A stretch of 41,530 nucleotides of DNA from JBOHRE01 sp050732635 (GTDB taxonomy: Bacteria > Gemmatimonadota > Gemmatimonadetes > Longimicrobiales > RSA9): the NCBI GenBank assembly GCA_050732635.1, contig JBOHRE010000022.1, positions 1 to 41,530 of the forward strand. Reading direction: 5' to 3'. The notes below the pieces were generated by a model, which was given only the letters and a program-made list of their open reading frames with translations, had not been told where the DNA came from and searched no databases. A program made the translations under genes and the position numbers. Shown piece after piece: positions 1 to 7,736 of this stretch (position 1 is the first letter of the stretch; each line of letters opens with the position of its first letter).

Positions 1-71
1 ATGTCGAGCGGGTCGCGGGGTGCGGCGAGGCGCCGATCGGTGATGACGATCAGGCGCAGGTCGGGTGCCAC
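1..71 (-). CDS. thiE: Probable thiamine-phosphate synthase, N-terminus only (cut by window edge)
   Basis: Only the first 23 or so codons are inside the window. From a GTG at 69-71 the minus strand reads M-APDLRLIVITDRRLAAPRD, which matches the opening beta strand of thiamine-phosphate synthase, where an I/VTDR motif follows the first strand. That enzyme joins the pyrimidine and thiazole moieties of thiamine in the cytoplasm. The gene lies 10 bases downstream of the mltG stop in the same direction, so it may be the next gene of that operon. Length, active site and end cannot be seen. The call rests on a short motif, so another TIM-barrel protein is possible. Confidence 0.5.
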   Translation of the reverse strand, partial: MAPDLRLIVITDRRLAAPRDPLD

Positions 72-81
72 CTGGTCACAC

Positions 82-1131
82 TCAGCGACGGGGAGGAGGC
101 GGCCGTGGAATCGCGGCTCCGGTGTCGGCGGACTGCGGGCGCGGAGCGACGGAATCGGCAGCCTGCGCGCGCCGCACCTGCAGCCGAGCGCGGTTGTGGT
201 CGTCCAGCGAGCGGGTGAAGATGTGCGAGCCGTCGGGTGCGGCGACGAAGTAATAATAGTCGGTTTCGGCCGGGTTCAGCGCGGCGTCGATCGCGAGCTG
301 GCTGGGCGAGGCGATCGGTCCGGGCGGCAGCCCGGCGTGGCGGTAGGTGTTGTAGGGATTGTCCGCGACACTGTCGATAGCGGCATACAGCAGGCGCTCG
401 CGGTGCACGCCGAGCGCGTATTGGACAGTGGGATCGGCCTGCAGCGGGATGCCGCGCTCGAGTCGGTTGTGGTACACGGAGGAGATCAGCGGCATCTCGC
501 TCTGGACCCGGGCCTCCTTTTCAATGATCGAGGCGAGCGTCACGACGTCGCGCTCGGACATGCCGATGGAGTCGGCGCGGGCGCGTCGCTCAGGCGTCCA
601 GACCCGGCGGTAGGTTTCGACCAGTCGAGTGATGACCGAATCGAGCGTCACGCCGACCGGGAACGTGTACGTGGCGGGGTACAGGTAGCCCTCGAGCGTG
701 GGTCCAGGCAGGCCCAGGCCGCCGGCGCTGGTGGAGTCCGTCATGAGCCGCATGATCGAGTCGGCCGGCACGCGCGTGATCGCCGCGATTCGAGGCACGA
801 TCCGTTGCAGGTCCCAGCCCTCGGGAATGACGAGCCGTTCGGTGACGACGCGGCCGAGCCGCAGGTCCTCGAGCATCGGATTCCAGCCCGTGCCAGTGCG
901 GAATCGGTAGGTTCCTGCCTTCACGGAGCGGTCGTCGCCGACCAGCTGCGCATAGACGCGGAAGGGCAGAGGGTGGCGGATCAGCCCACGCGAGGCGAGC
1001 GAATCGGCAACCTGCGCGAAGCTCGCGCCGGGCGGCACGTTGACCAGCCGCGCCGGTCCGGTGCCGCGCTGATCGATGGTGCAGCCGGCCAGCACGGCCG
1101 CGGCGAGGAACGGTAAGGCGAAGCGGCTCAT
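82..1131 (-). CDS. mltG: Endolytic murein transglycosylase MltG
   Basis: The 349-residue protein cuts nascent glycan strands in the periplasm and is thought to set their length. The N-terminus MSRFALPFLAAAVLAGC has a hydrophobic core ending in a lipobox (LAGC, Cys16), suggesting a lipoprotein anchor instead of the transmembrane helix of E. coli MltG. The YceG core is clear: LEGYLYPATYTF at about 146-157, the catalytic-Glu segment SIIEKEA with Glu204, then YHNRLERGIPLQADPTVQYAL (about 220-240) and the GLPPGPIASPS loop. A LysM-like N-terminal part (about 28-90) precedes it. The C-terminal 20 residues are Pro/Arg-rich and disordered. Its ATG overlaps the ruvX stop by four bases (ATGA), so the two are translationally coupled, a common ruvX-mltG pairing. 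Confidence 0.93.
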   Translation of the reverse strand: MSRFALPFLAAAVLAGCTIDQRGTGPARLVNVPPGASFAQVADSLASRGLIRHPLPFRVYAQLVGDDRSVKAGTYRFRTGTGWNPMLEDLRLGRVVTERLVIPEGWDLQRIVPRIAAITRVPADSIMRLMTDSTSAGGLGLPGPTLEGYLYPATYTFPVGVTLDSVITRLVETYRRVWTPERRARADSIGMSERDVVTLASIIEKEARVQSEMPLISSVYHNRLERGIPLQADPTVQYALGVHRERLLYAAIDSVADNPYNTYRHAGLPPGPIASPSQLAIDAALNPAETDYYYFVAAPDGSHIFTRSLDDHNRARLQVRRAQAADSVAPRPQSADTGAAIPRPPPPRR

Positions 1132-1574
1132 TCGTCGGTTTCCTGGTTCGTGATCCTGCGTTGATCGAGATGAGCCTGCAGGATGAGCACCGCGGCAGCC
1201 GCATCCACACGACCCTTCTCGCGGCGCCGGGATCGGGGCAGCCCGATGGCGCGCACGGCGCGTTGCGCGCGGGCGCTGGTCATGCGCTCATCGACGTAAT
1301 GCACGGGCCGGCCCGAGCGGGCGGCAATGGCATCACCGAACCGGCGGACCTCGCGGGTCCAGGCGCTCTCGGTGCCGGCCGAGGTGAGGGGCAGGCCGAG
1401 CACGACGGCGACGACGTCGTGCTCGTGGATCAGGCGCAGGATCGCCATGACCGGCGGCCGCTTGCCGCGACGACGCTCGAGTGTGGGCAGCGACTGCGCG
1501 ATCGTGGCCGTCGGATCGCTCAGCGCGAGGCCGATCCGGCGTTCGCCGTAGTCGATGCCGAGCAGTCGCGGCAC
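1128..1574 (-). CDS. ruvX: Putative pre-16S rRNA nuclease / Holliday-junction resolvase-like RuvX (YqgF)
   Basis: A 148-residue RNase H-fold protein of the YqgF family, which trims the 5' end of 16S rRNA precursor in E. coli. The family marks are all present: GIDYGERRIGLALSD at 6-20 with the first metal-binding Asp8, GLPL at 60-63, YVDERMTS at 93-100 and a C-terminal Asp124 in VDAAAAVLIL. The start is a GTG at 1572-1574, immediately after the TAG of the upstream V4R gene with no spacing, and the stop overlaps mltG. Length matches the family (about 140-150). Confidence 0.92.
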   Translation of the reverse strand: MPRLLGIDYGERRIGLALSDPTATIAQSLPTLERRRGKRPPVMAILRLIHEHDVVAVVLGLPLTSAGTESAWTREVRRFGDAIAARSGRPVHYVDERMTSARAQRAVRAIGLPRSRRREKGRVDAAAAVLILQAHLDQRRITNQETDE

Positions 1575-2132
1575 CTACTGGAGCGCGGTGAGAGCGTCAT
1601 CGACATCACGGCCGTCGGCGAGTGCCTGGTACACGGCGCCGAGCGCGTCAGCGCCGCCGAACAGGAAGCGGCAGCGATCGTCGCCCTTCGAGCGGCATTC
1701 GACCTCGAAGACGCCGACTTCGCGGCCGGCGACCTTGCCCAGAAGACTGGAAAAGAGGCCGGTCGAGAAGAAGCAGCTGGGGCGCGTGCCGAATTCCACG
1801 GGGTCCGCCTCGCCCCAGCTCGTGCTGTTGAGCGCACCGACGCCGACGTGGGCCTGTTCGTGACGGAGCTGGCCCCAGCCGCGTGCGGCGAGCAGCTCAT
1901 TGAAGCGTCGCCAGAAGGCGTCCTCGCCGAGCTGTGCCAGGCCGTCGCTACCGCCGCCATCCACGGTCTGCAGCAGCAGCAGATAGAATGCATCGCCGGC
2001 AGCGTGGCCGGCGCGCTGCAACGCGAGCGCGGCTTCCTGTGCGCCGAGCTGTTCCGTGAGCGACCGACGCAGCGCGGCCAGCGAGGCTGCGGGGATCACC
2101 AGCTCCTGCGAGCGGCTGTTGTGCTGTGGCAT
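1575..2132 (-). CDS. Stand-alone V4R-domain protein
   Basis: This 185-residue protein starts at the ATG at 2130-2132. The longer upstream reading overlaps ligA and has no family content. The C-terminal half has the V4R (4-vinyl-reductase) signature: a small-residue strand FFSTGLFSSLLGKVAG at about 121-136, then EVECRSKGDDRCRF at 144-156 with Cys146 and Cys154 in the usual ECxxxGxxxCxF spacing. V4R domains bind small hydrophobic ligands or metal in bacteriochlorophyll BchJ, in XylR/PoxR-type sensors and in archaeal sensors. The first 90 residues are helical and have no motif I recognise. It sits between ligA (10-base gap) and ruvX (0 gap), so it is co-transcribed with DNA-metabolism genes. A sensory or ligand-binding role is inferred; the ligand is unknown. 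Confidence 0.7.
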   Translation of the reverse strand: MPQHNSRSQELVIPAASLAALRRSLTEQLGAQEAALALQRAGHAAGDAFYLLLLQTVDGGGSDGLAQLGEDAFWRRFNELLAARGWGQLRHEQAHVGVGALNSTSWGEADPVEFGTRPSCFFSTGLFSSLLGKVAGREVGVFEVECRSKGDDRCRFLFGGADALGAVYQALADGRDVDDALTALQ

Positions 2133-2142
2133 GGCTCCTCGA

Positions 2143-4188
2143 TCACATGGGCGTGGGGCGACGCGCGAGCTCCAGGAGTTGCGCCTCGTCGATGACCTCG
2201 ATCTGCAGCGCGCGGGCTCGTTCCAGCTTCGATCCCGGACTCTCACCCGCGACCACGTAGTTTGTGGCGCGGGAGACGCTTCCCGCAACGCGGCCGCCCC
2301 TGCGCTCGATGAAATCGGCAGCTTCCTGGCGGCTCATGGTGGGCAGCGTTCCGGTGATGACGAAGGTCACATCGGCGAACGGCCGTTGTGCCGCGCGCTC
2401 GATCGGCTCCTCCAGGTTGACGCCGGCGTCGCGCAGCCGAGCCAGCACGGCGCGGTTGCGCGGCTCGCTCAAATAGGTGGCCAGCGCGGCAGCGGTCGCT
2501 TCGCCGATGCCATGGACGCCGGCGAAGTCCTCCGCCGAGGCGGCCAGCAGCGCATCCATGGTGCCGAAATGGCGCGCGAGGACCTGAGCCGCACGGCTCC
2601 CGACGTGGCGGATGCCGAGCGCGAAGAGCAGTCGCGACAGAGGCTGTGCGCGGCTGCGCTCGATCGCTGCGACCAGGTTACGGGCCGACAGCTCGGCGAA
2701 GCCCTCGAGCTCGAGCAGATCCGATTCCTGTAGCGTGAAGAGGTCGGCAACGTCGCGGACCCGGCCGGTATCGACCAGCTGCTGGATCGTGCGTTCGCCG
2801 AGTCCCCGGATGTCCATGGCATGCTGCGATGCGAAGTGCACGACGCCCCAGTACATACGCGCCGGACAGGATCCATTCGGGCAATACGCCATGACTTCAT
2901 CGGCGGGCCGCTCGATCGGTGTGCCGCAGGCGGGACATGCGTCCGGTGGCCGGAAGCGGCGCTGCTTGCCGGTGCGCCGGTCTGTCAACGGTGCGACGAC
3001 CTGCGGGATCACGTCGCCCGCCCGCTTGACCAGCACCAGATCGCCGACACGCAGATCCTTGCGAGCGATGTCGTCGAAGTTGTGCAGCGTGGCGAGCTTG
3101 ACACGCGCGCCGCCGATTTCGACCGGCTCGAGCACGGCGTACGGGTTGAGGGACCCGGTCCTGCCGACGTTCAGCTCGATCGCGAGCAGCCGTGTCGTTG
3201 CCAGGTCGGGTGCGAACTTATAGGCGGTTGCCCAGCGCGGCTCGCGGTCACCGATCACGCCGAGCTCCGGCCACAGACGCAACGCGTCGACCTTGACGAC
3301 AATGCCGTCGATCTGGAAATCGAATGTGCCCCGCGTGCCCTCGATACGTGTGGCGAAGGCAATCACCTCCTCGAGATCGGCCGCGCGCTCGTGATGCGCC
3401 TCGACCGGAAGTCCCCACGCCTCGAGCAGCTCCAAGATACCGTACTGCGTGTCGGACAGGACGGGTTGCCGGCGCTCCGGATCCAGCTGCACCTGATAGG
3501 CAAAGAAGCGCAATGGCCGCGCGGCCGTAATCGTCGGATCGAGCTGGCGCAGGCTTCCTGCCGCTGCATTGCGCGGATTGGCGAAGGTCGACTCGCCCGC
3601 GGCCGCACGGCGTTCGTTCATGCGCTCGAAGCCGGAGAGCGGCATATACACCTCGCCGCGAATCTCGAGGCGCGGCGGCACAGCACCCTCGAGGCGCAAC
3701 GGGATATCGCGGATCGTGCGCAGGTTGCGCGTCACCTCCTCGCCGACCGTGCCGTTGCCACGCGTGGCTCCGCGCACGAGCACGCCGTTCTCATAGAGCA
3801 GCGAAACCGCCAAGCCATCGATCTTGAGCTCGACGTTGTAGCCGGCAGAGCGGACATCCTCAGCGATCCGCGCGTTGCGATCCTCCCAGGCGCGAAGCTC
3901 GGCGGCGTCGAACGCGTTGTCCAGGGAGTACATGGGCGCGAGGTGCCGCACCTTGCCGAACTGCTCGCCCGGCGCGCCGCCCACCCGAAGTGTCGGTGAA
4001 TCCGGCGTGAGCAGCTCGGGGTGGTCCTGCTCGAGCTGCTTCAATTCGCGGAACAACCGATCGTACTCGACGTCCTGGAGCCGAGGCGCGTCCAGCTCGT
4101 AGTATTCGCGATCGGCTTCCCGGATGATCTTGCGCAGTTCCTCGGCCCGTCGCGCGAGCACCGCAATGTCCTCCCGCTTCGACATCAT
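2143..4188 (-). CDS. ligA: NAD-dependent DNA ligase LigA
   Basis: A 681-residue enzyme that seals nicks in DNA during replication and repair using NAD+. All domains are visible in order: the Ia NAD-binding region (about 10-75, with YYELDAPRLQDVEYDRL), the adenylation domain with the catalytic lysine in ELKIDG (Lys122), the OB fold (about 330-405), a four-cysteine zinc finger (Cys418, Cys421, Cys436, Cys441), helix-hairpin-helix repeats (about 455-590) and a C-terminal BRCT domain (from about 597, with VITGTLPTMSR and NYVVAGESPGSKL). Length is normal for LigA. There are two adjacent ATG codons; either may start translation. It is 43 bases downstream of the GGEEF regulator gene, probably in the same transcription unit. 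Confidence 0.97.
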   Translation of the reverse strand: MMSKREDIAVLARRAEELRKIIREADREYYELDAPRLQDVEYDRLFRELKQLEQDHPELLTPDSPTLRVGGAPGEQFGKVRHLAPMYSLDNAFDAAELRAWEDRNARIAEDVRSAGYNVELKIDGLAVSLLYENGVLVRGATRGNGTVGEEVTRNLRTIRDIPLRLEGAVPPRLEIRGEVYMPLSGFERMNERRAAAGESTFANPRNAAAGSLRQLDPTITAARPLRFFAYQVQLDPERRQPVLSDTQYGILELLEAWGLPVEAHHERAADLEEVIAFATRIEGTRGTFDFQIDGIVVKVDALRLWPELGVIGDREPRWATAYKFAPDLATTRLLAIELNVGRTGSLNPYAVLEPVEIGGARVKLATLHNFDDIARKDLRVGDLVLVKRAGDVIPQVVAPLTDRRTGKQRRFRPPDACPACGTPIERPADEVMAYCPNGSCPARMYWGVVHFASQHAMDIRGLGERTIQQLVDTGRVRDVADLFTLQESDLLELEGFAELSARNLVAAIERSRAQPLSRLLFALGIRHVGSRAAQVLARHFGTMDALLAASAEDFAGVHGIGEATAAALATYLSEPRNRAVLARLRDAGVNLEEPIERAAQRPFADVTFVITGTLPTMSRQEAADFIERRGGRVAGSVSRATNYVVAGESPGSKLERARALQIEVIDEAQLLELARRPTPM

Positions 4189-4231
4189 GCGCTGCGCTGC
4201 GCTTCCATCGGTGCGGCCGGATCGGTTGGGC

Positions 4232-5209
4232 TCAGGGCGTAGCGACGGCTTCGTCGGAGGATTCTACCGGCAGCCGATCCTCGCGCACCACACGATTGCG
4301 TCCCTCGCGCTTTGCCGCGTACAGCGCGGCGTCGGCGCGCTCGACCAGCGCGCGCGCATCCTCGACATGCGGGTGCGGATATGCCGCAATGCCGGCGGAG
4401 ATGGTCATGTGGAGTCCCTCGCGCCGTGCCAACGGGAATGAGTGGCGCTCGACATGCTGGCGCACGCGATCGGCGAAGGTCTCGGCGTTCTCCAAATCGG
4501 TTTCCGGCAGGATCACGATGAACTCCTCGCCGCCATAGCGGCCGAGTTTATCGATCTCCCGCGCGGTCTGGCGCAGGATCGAGGCGAGCTCCTGCAACAC
4601 GCGATCGCCGGCCTGATGGCCATAGGTATCGTTGACCTGCTTGAAGTGGTCGAGATCGAACATGGCGACCGCCAGGCCATCACCGGATCGTTGCGTGCGT
4701 TCGAACTCCTCGTGCAGCTCCTCGTGGATGTGGCGGTGATTGAAGAGACCGGTCAGGCCATCGCTGATCGAGAGCTGCTCGAGCTCACGATTCTTTTCCT
4801 CGAGCTCGTCCTGAAGCCGTTTGATGCGAAGCATGGAGCGAACGCGTGCCTCGAGCTCGGGAAAGTTGACCGGCTTGGTCAGGTAGTCGTCGGCTCCTGC
4901 ATCCAGTCCGGCGACCTTGTCCTGTGTCGAGTCGCGTGCGGTAACGAGAATGATCGGAATGAACGGCATCTCCTGGTCCGTCTTGATGCGGCGCGCGACC
5001 TCGTAGCCGTCCATGCCGGGGAGCATGACGTCCAGCAGGATCAGATCCGGCGGTGCGTCACGGATCGTGCGCAGCGCGGCCTCGCCGTCGTCAGCAGACG
5101 CGACCTCGTAGCCGACCGAGCGCAGTCGCGTCGACACGATCTCGACATTGTCCGGGCTGTCGTCCACGACGAGAATGCGACCGCCCTCGAGACGCTGCGC
5201 GGTTGACAT
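4232..5209 (-). CDS. REC-GGDEF response regulator (probable diguanylate cyclase, PleD-like)
   Basis: 325 residues with an N-terminal receiver domain (acidic pair Asp16/Asp17, phospho-acceptor Asp60 in LILLDVMLPGMDG, Thr90, Lys112 in LTKPV), a coiled linker (about 125-148) and a GGDEF domain (about 150-310). The active-site loop reads GGEEF at 226-230, an active variant in known cyclases. The inhibitory site RxxD is intact at 217-220 (REID), five residues before it, so product feedback by cyclic di-GMP is expected. The substrate region FDLDHFKQVNDTYGHQAGD is canonical. No EAL domain is present. It lies 23 bases downstream of a single-domain receiver gene, so the pair is probably an operon in which phosphorylation drives cyclic di-GMP synthesis. 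Confidence 0.92.
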   Translation of the reverse strand: MSTAQRLEGGRILVVDDSPDNVEIVSTRLRSVGYEVASADDGEAALRTIRDAPPDLILLDVMLPGMDGYEVARRIKTDQEMPFIPIILVTARDSTQDKVAGLDAGADDYLTKPVNFPELEARVRSMLRIKRLQDELEEKNRELEQLSISDGLTGLFNHRHIHEELHEEFERTQRSGDGLAVAMFDLDHFKQVNDTYGHQAGDRVLQELASILRQTAREIDKLGRYGGEEFIVILPETDLENAETFADRVRQHVERHSFPLARREGLHMTISAGIAAYPHPHVEDARALVERADAALYAAKREGRNRVVREDRLPVESSDEAVATP

Positions 5210-5232
5210 CGTAGGCTACCTCGAATCCACGT

Positions 5233-5616
5233 CTACTCTGCGCTCGCTCGTCCGATGAACTTTTCGACCTCCGCCACGACTGTCCGGGGCTCGCAGGGCT
5301 TCGCCAGATAGCCATCGCAGCCGACGGTCTTGGCTGTCTCGCGGTCCTCGGCGAGCGCGTGGGCAGTCAACGCGATGACCGGGATCTGGGCCGTGGCGCC
5401 GTCCTGCTTCAGGATCTCCGTTGCCTTCCAGCCGTCGATCACCGGAACGGAGATATCCATCAGGATCAAATCGGGCTTGCGCTCCCGGGCCATGCGGATG
5501 CCCTCCTCGCCGTTGCGGGCTTCGAGGACACGATATCCGCGATGCTGCAAAATCGTGGCGTAGACGATGCGATTGTCCTCGTTGTCTTCCACGATCAGCA
5601 CGGTCTTGGCTGCCAT
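5233..5616 (-). CDS. Single-domain response regulator (CheY/DivK-like receiver)
   Basis: A 127-residue protein that is a complete receiver domain and nothing else. MAAKTVLIVEDNEDN carries the acidic pocket, LILMDISVPVIDG the phospho-acceptor Asp, VIALTAHAL the conserved Thr and LAKPCEP the conserved Lys. The ATG at 5614-5616 fits the domain boundary; longer readings upstream add only unrelated basic sequence. DivK-like 'DNEDNRIVY...LQHRGYRV' wording is typical of stand-alone receivers that relay phosphate or allosterically control a histidine kinase. No kinase is in the window. It is the first gene of the leftward block and is probably transcribed with the REC-GGEEF gene. Confidence 0.9.
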   Translation of the reverse strand: MAAKTVLIVEDNEDNRIVYATILQHRGYRVLEARNGEEGIRMARERKPDLILMDISVPVIDGWKATEILKQDGATAQIPVIALTAHALAEDRETAKTVGCDGYLAKPCEPRTVVAEVEKFIGRASAE

Positions 5617-5762
5617 TAAATCTTTCGTAATTCTGGGGCGAGGCCAGCCCCGACAGGCGGGCCGACAGTGCCCGTTGCACAACAGGTGCCAGACGAGGAT
5701 GGATCGTCCGGCGGGCCGGCAGGCTGCCAGGCGGCGGCGATCAGCGGGCCTGGCCGTGCGGA

Positions 5763-5792
5763 AATGTAGAGTTCCCACTCCAGCGTCGGCAA
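5763..5792 (-). promoter_or_regulatory. Candidate sigma70-type promoter for the receiver/GGEEF operon
   Basis: Reading the minus strand, TTGCCG (787-792 of the 5.7-kb line, 5787-5792) is followed after 18 bases by TACATT (5763-5768). This would start a transcript about 140 bases before the receiver gene at 5616. The 5617-5890 gap otherwise holds no gene I can support, only a short GGGGC/GCCCC hairpin at about 5636-5655. The match is by eye and the spacing is one base longer than ideal. Confidence 0.3.
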
Positions 5793-5890
5793 GCCGAAGG
5801 CGAGATCTGCAATCATTGCGGCACTTTGCGTCAAAGGGCATGTCGGTTGCAGATTCGACGAGACGGACGATCTCCGACGAGGACGATGCA

Positions 5891-6124
5891 ATGTATTACG
5901 AGGAGGAATCCCAGACGTTCGCGTTCCTGGCGGGGTTGACGCTGGGCATCGTGCTGGGCGCCAGCCTGGCGCTGATGGCGGCGCCGCAAAGCGGGAAACG
6001 AACCCGGCGTCAGCTGCGACGGGCGGTGACGCGCTCGGGGCGCGGCGTCGGCGGACGGGTCGAGGACTGGACAGACGATTTCCGCACGGCGGTCGAAGGT
6101 GGGCGCAAGCGCCTGAATCTGTAG
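5891..6124 (+). CDS. YtxH-family small membrane protein
   Basis: A 77-residue protein with one N-terminal membrane segment (FAFLAGLTLGIVLGASLALMAAP, about 9-31) followed directly by the PQSGKRTRRQLRRA motif typical of YtxH / 'gas-vesicle-like' proteins, and a charged helical tail. Such proteins are linked to envelope stress in Bacillus, but their biochemical role is not known. The start ATG at 5891 is chosen because the residues after it fit the family; upstream residues in frame do not. It lies 13 bases before otsA in the same direction, so the two may share a message with a stress-related theme (inference). Confidence 0.75.
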   Translation: MYYEEESQTFAFLAGLTLGIVLGASLALMAAPQSGKRTRRQLRRAVTRSGRGVGGRVEDWTDDFRTAVEGGRKRLNL

Positions 6125-6137
6125 AGACCGGCGACCA

Positions 6138-7712
6138 GTGAACGCGGCGGACGTGCCGGAGCTTTGGCCTGGATCGACGGTGGGACCGAGCGATCTCGGC
6201 CCGCGGTTCCGCGAAGCGTTCCCCGACGAGCGTTTCGTGGTGGTGAGCAACCGCGAGCCGTACGAGCATCGCTGGGGCGAGGACGTCGGCGAGATCGCGG
6301 TGCGTCGTCCTACCGGAGGTCTGACCTCGGCGCTCGATCCCGTGCTGCAGGCGCTGGGCGGCGTGTGGATCGCGTGGGGTAGCGGCGAGGCGGACGCGGA
6401 GGTCGTGGATCGTGCCGACCGCGTGAGCGTGCCGCCCGAAGACGCGCGCTATACACTCCGCCGTATCTGGTTGGATCAACACGACATCCACCGGTACTAT
6501 CTCGGCTTCTCGAACCAGTTCCTGTGGCCGCTGTGTCACCTGCGGCCGACCCTGACACGAGTGCGGCAGCGCTACTGGGAGCGGTACCGGCGAGTGAATC
6601 GGCGTTTCGCCGATGCCGTGCTGGACGAGACGCGCGGTGTGCCGGCGGCTGTGTGGTTCCAGGATTACCATCTGGCCCTCGCGCCGGCAATGGTACGCGA
6701 GCGCCGTGACGATCTATCGCTCGCTCACTTCTGGCACATCCCCTGGCCGCCGCTGGAGATCTATCGCGTAGCGCCGCAGGCCAGCGAGCTGATCCGCGGA
6801 TTGCTCGCGAACGATCTGCTCGGCTTTCAACTGGACAGCTACTGCCTCAACTTCGTGCACTGCGCGCGGGAGCTGCTCGGCGCCGAGGTGGATCGCGAGC
6901 AGCGAGCAGTCACGCTGGACGGCCATACCTGCTACGTGCGGGCGTTCCCGATCTCGATCGACGCGGTGGAATATCGACGCTCCGCCAGCCGCAGCGATGC
7001 GGAAACGCAGGTCCGCCGGCTGCGGGCGCGGTATGCGCCTGAAGGCGGTTGGCTGGCGCTCGGCGTCGATCGGCTCGACTACTCGAAGGGATTGCCGGAG
7101 AAGCTGAAGGCGCTCGATTTCCTGTGGGAGCGCTTTCCAGAGTTCCGCGAGCGACTCAGCTTCGTCCAGGTGGCAGTGCCCAGCCGGACGGCGATCGAGG
7201 CGTACGACGAGTTGACACAGAAGGTCGAGCGCATGATCTGGGAGATCAACGATCGGTTCGGCACGGCCCGTTGGCGTCCCGTACACCTGATCAAGCAGGC
7301 GCTACCGTCGAGTCGGCTCGCGGTGCTGTATCGCGCTGCGGACCTGTGCATCGTCAGCTCGCTTGCAGATGGCATGAACCTGGTCGCCAAGGAGTACGTG
7401 GCCAGCCAGGTGGACGCCACCGGTGTGCTGTTGCTGTCACGCTTCGCGGGCGCGGCGGAGCAGCTCGATGGGCACGTGGACGTGAACCCGTACGATCCGG
7501 AGGAGTTCGCGCGGCATATCCGTGACGCGCTGACCATGTCGGAGGCGGAACGCAGCGGGCGAATGACACGCCTGCGCGCCTCGATCGGTACGATCTTCGA
7601 GTGGATGGGCGGCGTCTTCGAGAGCTGGGGTGAGCTGCGCCGGCCGCGCAGTCTACAGGCACTCGAGGACGCGGAGGACGCCTCCTACGTACCGGCCCAG
7701 CGCGACGCCTGA
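6138..7712 (+). CDS. otsA: Alpha,alpha-trehalose-phosphate synthase (GT20, OtsA-like)
   Basis: A 524-residue GT-B glycosyltransferase that makes trehalose-6-phosphate from UDP- or GDP-glucose and glucose-6-phosphate. Markers in order: VVVSNREPY at 34-42, a glycine-rich donor loop (PTGGLTSALDP, 58-68), WFQDYHL at 173-179 with the substrate-binding Asp176-Tyr-His, GVDRLDYSKGLPEKLKA at 309-325 (Arg312 and Lys317 of the phosphate site), and DGMNLVAKEYVA at 411-422. The tail lacks the fused phosphatase (OtsB) domain, and no otsB is nearby. The start is a GTG at 6138; length is a little longer than E. coli OtsA (about 474) because of a 30-residue N-terminal leader. A glucosylglycerol-phosphate synthase is a possible alternative in this family. 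Confidence 0.88.
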   Translation: MNAADVPELWPGSTVGPSDLGPRFREAFPDERFVVVSNREPYEHRWGEDVGEIAVRRPTGGLTSALDPVLQALGGVWIAWGSGEADAEVVDRADRVSVPPEDARYTLRRIWLDQHDIHRYYLGFSNQFLWPLCHLRPTLTRVRQRYWERYRRVNRRFADAVLDETRGVPAAVWFQDYHLALAPAMVRERRDDLSLAHFWHIPWPPLEIYRVAPQASELIRGLLANDLLGFQLDSYCLNFVHCARELLGAEVDREQRAVTLDGHTCYVRAFPISIDAVEYRRSASRSDAETQVRRLRARYAPEGGWLALGVDRLDYSKGLPEKLKALDFLWERFPEFRERLSFVQVAVPSRTAIEAYDELTQKVERMIWEINDRFGTARWRPVHLIKQALPSSRLAVLYRAADLCIVSSLADGMNLVAKEYVASQVDATGVLLLSRFAGAAEQLDGHVDVNPYDPEEFARHIRDALTMSEAERSGRMTRLRASIGTIFEWMGGVFESWGELRRPRSLQALEDAEDASYVPAQRDA

Positions 7713-7736
7713 GGTAGCCGCCACATCTCAGCCCAC

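Noticed and set aside
1..4242. Long plus-strand open frames (up to 392 codons) across the mltG-ligA block
   Set aside because: They are mirror frames of the minus-strand genes, a usual effect of high GC. They carry no protein family and lack ribosome sites.
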